Source: Phorcus lineatus (Eukaryota; Mollusca; Gastropoda; Trochida; Trochidae). From it: a stretch of 64,000 bases of DNA. Each line of letters opens with the position of its first letter. The stretch's first letter is position 1. Both the position numbers and the translations under genes were made by a program. Shown piece after piece: positions 57,850 to 64,000 of the stretch. Under the pieces are notes generated by a model, which made no database searches, was not told the origin of the DNA, and saw only the letters and a program-made list of their open reading frames with translations. Location: contig OV121084.1 of the NCBI GenBank assembly GCA_921293015.1, positions 22,262,960 to 22,326,959 on the forward strand, in the 5' to 3' direction.

Positions 57850-58735
57850 TAACTCTTCTTTTATCTGTTTTTTCAGTCGCTACCCTTTGATTTTCTACTG
57901 ACCTATGATTTGAGACAAACACTTCTTCGATTACAAAAGTAGACACTTCAGCTAAGTTAAAACCTTCCTTTACACTTGTTAAAATAGTGTTCCAATCAAC
58001 GTCACTGCGTGGTAAGAGGGCCATAGTCATGAGTCATAGCACATCGTCTCCGTTAAAAGGTTTTTGATTGGTGTAAACCGTTACCATTGTACTCGTTTGC
58101 TGTTAGACTGTGTGTCTGTCCCATTATGGTCCTGCATTGTATGACCCCTTCTTGTACACACGGAACAAGCATGAACTAGTTTACAGTGTTCCCCTCGAAA
58201 TTGAAGCACCAACAGATTTCCTTTTCCATCCGCTGTTTGAACCTTTCCGAAACCTGTTGCCAATATTTGACCTATCCATCCTATCCCATCGGAGCTGATC
58301 ACGGCGCTGCAAGTCTTTGTACTCTTGATCATACAAGAGGACACTTCCCTAAACATATTTTGATGATAATCTACATACATTTTTCATGTATACATCTCAG
58401 ATAATCACTAACCCATGTCGTATCTATCTCTCCCTTTTCGATTTTATCCTGAAGAATCCCAATGCTTGCATAGTTCCACATGTTGATGGTGATTTTGCAA
58501 AATATTTCATGCGACCTTGTAATCATTGTATTAATGTTATCCAGTCAGCAATTTGGACCATGCTCGTGTCTTTATCAAGGGAGTCTCTTCTGCTTTACCA
58601 AAGCTAAAGCAGTAGATGGGGATAGATTCATTCTCAATTTCTCCATGTGAACGGGAGAAGTTCTTGAAGCTTCCATAATCACAGGCATCTTTGCCCCCGC
58701 ACCTTTATGTTTTGGTTTAATGTCCCCTTCAGACA
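57850..58735 (-). pseudogene. Unrecognised gene-like relic, frameshifted
   Basis: The minus strand carries several protein-like pieces in different frames. These are MSEGDIKPKHKGAGAK from 58735, CDYGSFKNFSRSHGEI and CFSFGKAEETPLIKTR near 58650, a frame at 58081-58380 with SSDGIGWIGQILATGFGK, and MALLPRSDVDWNTILTSVKE from 58030. No GT/AG boundaries separate them, so this looks like a decayed processed copy or an old mobile-element gene. I do not recognise the family. Confidence 0.35.
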
Positions 58736-58959
58736 TCTTCTTTAAAAACTTTGATTAATCAAATTAAAAAATTTAAGAAATTGCTGTGCCATACGGTACA
58801 AGCGTGCATGTCTTGTCGCCTAAGCGAAGGTGAAGCTATTCCAAGGGACGGAACTCTAATCTAAATATAAGTAAGTGAAGCGAGTGTATAGTCTAAGGGA
58901 AGTAACTCTTGTTTAACTATTTCAGCTTTCTAGCACTTTTCATTCATGAGAAGAAGATA

Positions 58960-59345
58960 AAGGTATGTTTTTAGGGTCAGGTCACAGGGTCACCAAATCT
59001 AACAATTTGTTATCCTTGTAATGTAGGGAGTTTATACACAACTTTACAACTGTCTATCCCTTTTCATTTGTTGCACCTCTTGCCCTTACTAGGGTCCATA
59101 TGGCCACCAAACTTATAATCCTTATAAGGTAAGGAGTCTATGCAATACTTCAGCTTTCTAGCCCCAAAGAATCACAAAATCTAGAATTCATAATCTGTAC
59201 TGCCTGGGGCAACTCCTCAAGAGAGATTGGTTCATTAAAAGAAGTTGAAAAAGCGAACGGTTTACAGATAGACGACAGATGGATGGACCGACAGAAGGAT
59301 ACCACAAACCCATGGACCTTTCAAATTGATGAACTAAAAAATTAA
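58960..59345 (-). repeat. AGCTCA-family element fragment
   Basis: Read on the minus strand from 59345: ttttagttcatcaattt, gaaaggtccatggg, a gtcggtccatccat run, then tttttcaacttctttt, gcatagactcctta and gtgaccctgtgacc. The order matches the element at 28201-29395, but with strong divergence and only about two internal units. Confidence 0.6.
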
Positions 59346-59699
59346 TATCTTGTCAATACATATTTCTTTAAACTTAATTATTCTATAAATAAAACAGTCG
59401 CTTTGACTTGATAATAAAGAACAGTGACAATCACAGGCTCACAATTTGTTGATATCTGTAAATTTGTTCCAGTGTAGATGAAGTCTTCTGAAATGTTTCA
59501 CGTATGCAAAAGAGGTACAGAAATTGATTGACTCAAGCCAAGTCAGCAAAGCAAAAATAATAACTTAAGTTCCAAAAGTATTTACTCTTCAGAGAATTCT
59601 TTTAAAGTATGTTCAGTTAAAATAAAATTCATTAAACACTAATTGATTTATTAAAGAACTCAGTACTAGACCTAATTTGAGAATTGGAAATTGCATATA

Positions 59700-60500
59700 C
59701 AGATGTGAGATACTAAGATTGGTAGATTGGTATCAATCTATTTAGATTTTAGGAGAACTAAGTCTATATTAGATGCTGTAAGCATTGATGGAAATTAAAA
59801 AGAAAGAATAAACAAATATAAGTACTTGGGTACTATTCTAAATTCTAAACACCCCTGGAATGAGAATTTTAAGAAAATATGTAAGGGATAGCAACAATTG
59901 CATTTGTAGTGGAAACTGAAACACCTTAAAATTTATCAAATCATCATGATGTTATTTTACAGAACCTTAAAGAGCCACTCCGTGATTTTCATAACATATT
60001 ATTTACCCTTGATACGAACCAAAATGTCATATGTGGCTATATAAAATCAAAACATCTTAACTTTTTATGCCCAAAAGACATATATATGACACATACTCGA
60101 TTTCCATGAAAATCTAAAAACAGCCTTATAAATGCACAGAGGTGTAGATATCACGTTCAATATACATGGATACTAGTTATATAACCTAACAAACACTATC
60201 AACTCCCAGCTGCCCTCCTGGCTGCATTAGATAAGTCTCCAAAATTACGTTTGACTATTTGATGCGCGCCACTGTCCGGTTTTCGATCATTATTGGTACG
60301 TTCTACCTTCATATTGTCACTGTAAAAATCCAATAAGCTTTAAAATGTGTCTTTTTGGTAACAGTTGATTCTTCGCAATCAAATGACACCATTGATTAAG
60401 TTTGGCATTTATGACTCCAACAACAACTCACGGAGTGGCTCTTTAATTTTGCAGTAATTTTGGAGAGTTGAGTACATATAAAATCTTAATTGATGTTTGA
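59700..60500 (+). pseudogene. Reverse transcriptase fragment split by a MITE
   Basis: One frame with a few stops reads TKSILDAVSIDGN, then INKYKYLGTILNSKHPWNEN and later IYQIIMMLFYRTL, the RT thumb and connection pattern of LINEs. It stops at 59966 where a TTAA-flanked MITE is inserted. The continuation FCSNFGELSTYK follows at 60447. 5' truncated. Confidence 0.6.
59971..60442. mobile_element. TTAA-flanked MITE, 472 bp
   Basis: Inverted ends AGAGCCACTCCGTGA (59971-59985) and TCACGGAGTGGCTCT (60428-60442) are each bordered by TTAA (59967-59970, 60443-60446). The interior is non-coding. The TTAA duplication would fit a piggyBac-type mobiliser, but these ends are not those of the large piggyBac family here. 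Confidence 0.85.
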
Positions 60501-60867
60501 AATGTAATTGTTTCTAATTCTTTTTAATTTCATGGATGTTTTTAATCATATAATACAAAAAAAATTGTTTGAGTGACATAGCATGCCGTCCATTTGCAAT
60601 CCCTATTGAGAATTGACACTTGCCATTTTGTTTGAAAACGTATAAAGTTTCAGTGAAAAACTAGATTTGAAACTTAAACGCACTAGTGCACACCAATATT
60701 TCTTTAACACAACGAATGCACAGATACTGCATATCTCTCGATATTATTTAAGATCCTCACTCAAGTAATCTACCTCGTAAGTTATTTAACGAATATTTAC
60801 GTTTTCAGGTAGTAAAGTTGATTTTTAAAGACCGGAAGTATTTAATGTTACGTTACAATAAATCCGC

Positions 60868-61062
60868 ATGAACTACGATATCGGAAATATTAAGATTTTG
60901 CTTATAACCAAAAAAGCGGAAACGGCAGCCGCTTTGGTCAATCTAATAGCACTGCTAATGCTGTGTTATTCAATTGGTTTATTTACAACATTGCTTTCAT
61001 TAAACATAATTCATTATTTGTGTTCAGTTCAGAGTTTAGGTAAATTCAACAGCTGCACATAA
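60868..61062 (+). other. Short hydrophobic ORF resembling a LINE N-terminus (weak)
   Basis: The 64-codon frame includes AETAAALVNLIALLMLC, which aligns loosely with VETVAALINLLVFCISMC at the start of LINE copy 2. It could be the 5' end of a related element. No endonuclease follows. Confidence 0.25.
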
Positions 61063-61956
61063 TAATTATTCAGCCGCTTTCAACTGTCTATAATTTATCT
61101 GTTTTGTGCACAGCTAAACCTTAGATTTGTTATATGTCCAAGCCGACAGCGGCTGTTTAAATTTTTTCATTGTTGATTGCAGGTCAATTGTATAGAATTT
61201 TAAGTATTTCATTGCATCGATAGAAAGCTTAAGTGATTGCATAAGTCCTCTTAAACCTTAAAATAGCCAATTTAAACCGTAAAAGCGTGCACTAGTGCCT
61301 TTAAAATAGAGAACATGAAGATCTCTACAGTTGTATTCGTAAAACAATTTCATGTTTACACGATTAATTAATTTGTAATTTATGATTTTAATGGAGAGTA
61401 GCAAAAGTCAAATTCACCACAGTATAAACTCAACTAAAATATCGATCAATTTCAGTGTCCCGTCATGTCCAACACAGTTCATGCAAGGAAATTTGACACA
61501 AAAAGAAAAATGTGAGCATGGCTCACATACCCCTGCAGTCCGTCTGATTTCTCAAAGGAAAGCATGCAATGAGACATTAGCAAACATACAACTAAGGTTC
61601 GTACACTAGTTTGGTTTTGTGACACCTGAAAGGGAAAACGGGTGTATGAAAAGAGGTGTTATTTAGCCATGCAAAAGACTGCTGATGATATTGATGATGT
61701 GAACGTTACATTTACATGCTTAATAATATCCCAAGTTATATGAGTTTCTATAGATATTTATCACAATCATAAAGTAGTGACTGATAGTGTGTGAAAGTGA
61801 GGATAACAGTCTCCTGCATGTTACCGCTCCCGCTACTAGGAAGCATGACACTCATGGTACCATGACTAGAGAAGGATTTAAAAATCTGGTCTGAATTAAT
61901 ATGATTCTTGATAACCTGATTTACTAAAAGTTACTGTTTAAGTTTCAGAGTAAATG

Positions 61957-62290
61957 TGTCCCCATTGGAGCAACAGATCTGTTAATCGCTACAAGTCTAA
62001 TTGCGCAATCAAGTGCAATAAGTCTGTCAAAAATAATATTTCGGATAATATTTCGAACTTCATCAAGAGCATCAACAGGTGTGTCCAAAACCAAAATGTC
62101 ACTCCTCTAAAAATCTGTCCCCAATGGAGCAACAGATCTGTTAATCGTTTCAAGTCCAACTGACCAATTAGGGGCCACAACTCTTTAAAAAATAAATTTT
62201 CGGAAATGGCTTTCGAACTCAATCAAGAGTATCATCAGGTATATCCATAACCAAAATTTCACTCCTCTAGGTGTAAAATAAAATCTGTGC
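61957..62290. repeat. Two-unit tandem duplication, ~160 bp
   Basis: tggagcaacagatctgttaa occurs near 61967 and 62125. Both units continue with tcaagtcyaa, ttcggaataat-like, tttcgaact, tcaagagyatca and aaaatktcactcctcta. Confidence 0.75.
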
Positions 62291-63837
62291 CCATTGTAAA
62301 CTATATAACTAAGTCTAAAAAATGATGTTACCATCAAAACGACAAAAAAATGAATTCCAGAAAATTCAAAAGTGGTCCAAACTGTAGACAGGATTATGGC
62401 TAACAAGTGTGCAAAGTTTGGCTGATTTAGACCTAACGTTTTTTTGGTAAATTGGTGGCCGGAAGGACAGATGGAGGGAATGACAGCTACATATAGTTAT
62501 CACAAAGCTGAAGCAGGGTTGTAGGTATTCCTCATCTGCCCCAACTTTGGATATTCCGGGATGACGGTCTTGCTGTCTAGTTTTTAATGGGGAATTAACT
62601 CTAGGCAGAAGAAATCCAAAGTCCGTGGAATAGTTATGCACAAGTTTATTCACAGGAACAATTTTAACAACAGAATAATAATAACATGTAGATTACAGGT
62701 GGATGATCCCTCCAGGGGCATGACAATCTATATATATATACACACAGCCCCTGGAGTCTAGATTTGAGAAGTGTTTAGATGGTATCCGAACTCTAACTCT
62801 AACTGACTGACTGAAGATTTGATTTTCTATCTTGGCTTATATAGGTAAATGAAGGTGATCTCTCATTGGTTAGATTTTTAATCTCGTTAACAGTGTCACT
62901 AATAAAATAGCCAGTTATTGTTTTCATTAGACTTATAAATTGACATGTCTTGAAAACTTGAAGATTAATTAGATGAGGTCAATTAAGTTCTTAAGTGGAT
63001 TAGCTTAATTAGCCTAAGGCTTTATCTGCTAAAATCACTGTCAGTGTCAACGCTTGTAAAAGGATTATTAATTAAAGACTATTGTCTTAGATAGACGAGT
63101 TGTCTACTTTTAGAATGAAGATTTTACTCTGACATTTTGTATCCTTAGGTGAAAAGGTGATGATGAGAAATATGGTCTACTTGTAAAAGATTGTGACTAT
63201 GTATCTTATGAGTAATGATAAATTGTATATTTGAATTGTTAATGTTATTTGGATATTTTTGTAAATTAATCATACATTTTTCTAATTTCTATGAATATAA
63301 TTTTAATGTAATTTGGGTAATATCTTGCCCATGATATACCCCTGAATAAGCATGATTTAATTTCTAGATTATCTGGTAGCAAATGTCTTGTAGTTTCATT
63401 GTATATAAAAATTAAATTAAAATTGTTAAAATCTATGACTGGTATTTTATTTGTGATTGAATCCTGCTATGCAATCATTTCTTGACATTATGCAAATTAA
63501 TCTGGTCAAGGGCAGTAAATGAAACACTATAGTAAAGATAATATTACGACATTATAATTTTTTTAGCATTTATGGGAAAAAACTTGATTGGTTTAAGTTT
63601 AAATTTGTGAAATTAAACCAATTTATAAGATTTATTATTTTCCTCTACAAACTGCACAAAATATAGATATCGATTTATAACATTGCCGTCACTGAAATAA
63701 CGGGTTGACATCAATTGGCGTGAAGAATTGCTTATTGTGGCAATATCTTTTATGACATTATGTACTTATTGTAAAATCCCAGAACTATAAATGACAAACA
63801 ATTGGATCATTTGTGCGTTTTTCATTTTTGGAGGATG
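62291..63837. other. AT-rich sequence, no gene seen
   Basis: A minus-strand frame around 62520-62620 (TRQQDRHPGISKVGADEEYL) may derive from an old repeat, but no family is assigned. A short inverted repeat (gattggtttaa / ttaaaccaatt) lies at 63586-63624. Confidence 0.4.
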
Positions 63838-63903
63838 TGAGATTCTAAAAAGTGTAAGTGAAATCGGGTGGTAATTTTACACTTTTTAGGAAAAGAAATC
63901 TCT
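63838..63903. repeat. Small hairpin
   Basis: gagattctaaaaagtgtaa pairs with ttacactttttaggaaaagaaatctc, with bulges, around a 20-base loop. Confidence 0.6.
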
Positions 63904-64000
63904 TGATCTTTTCAATTGCCGATAAAGCCATATAATCTGCACAGTTTTCTAATGAAGAAATATTTGCTGTCTTTACTTGACAGAAAGCTAGGATAGAAAT

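Overview
This is eukaryotic, AT-rich, intron- and transposon-dominated DNA, most likely from an invertebrate. A bivalve mollusc or other lophotrochozoan is my guess from the transposon mix (piggyBac, CR1/Jockey-like LINE, DIRS-like, Penelope-like remnant, and an AGCTCA-bounded element carrying a run of gtcc). That assignment is inference; no species-specific marker is visible.

Host gene. Five short exons on the minus strand (56842-56912, 54988-55180, 33261-33358, 17667-17754, 2795-3220) join through GT/AG sites in a consistent phase. They give 876 nt (292 codons) of uninterrupted protein that reads as a FERM domain of the MyTH4-FERM unconventional myosin type (XV/VII-like). Almost everything else from 2.8 to 57 kb is therefore intron of this one gene: about 1.8, 21.6, 15.5 and 14.4 kb.

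Region by region. 0.4-1.5 kb: an LTR-like or leader-like segment. 2.4-3.6 kb: two long hairpins around the last visible exon. 4.6-16.8 kb: a piggyBac element flanked by TTAA. It is interrupted by a 2.76-kb segment holding spliced-looking exons, and by a 3.04-kb TIR element filled with about 19 copies of a 15-bp motif. A 135-bp Penelope-like piece with a 15-bp target duplication sits inside that TIR element. 17.7-18.2 kb: a 38-bp minisatellite touching a splice acceptor. 19.7-32.8 kb: remnants of a DIRS-like tyrosine-recombinase retroelement, with a pogo-like MITE and a tRNA-derived SINE near one end. A 7.34-kb fold-back element with ~420-bp inverted ends and a GAAAA target duplication splits its reverse transcriptase. 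That fold-back carries a third, transposase-less piggyBac copy, an AGCTCA-bounded element with 145-bp repeats, and nested palindromes. 34.4-37.9 kb: a full-length LINE with a 13-bp target duplication. 38.9-42.8 kb: repeats, RT and MULE-like fragments, two hairpins and a cluster of cAMP-response elements. 42.9-47.7 kb: a second LINE copy split by a 1.4-kb insert. 48.2-54.1 kb: a second piggyBac copy in opposite orientation with a nearly complete transposase. 55-64 kb: myosin exons, two minisatellites, a gene-like relic, an LTR-less RT fragment with a TTAA MITE, and tandem repeats.

How it fits together. No gene cluster or operon is present. The only cellular gene clearly supported is the myosin. 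The coding capacity otherwise belongs to decayed mobile elements nested up to three deep, so their order of arrival can be read from who interrupts whom.
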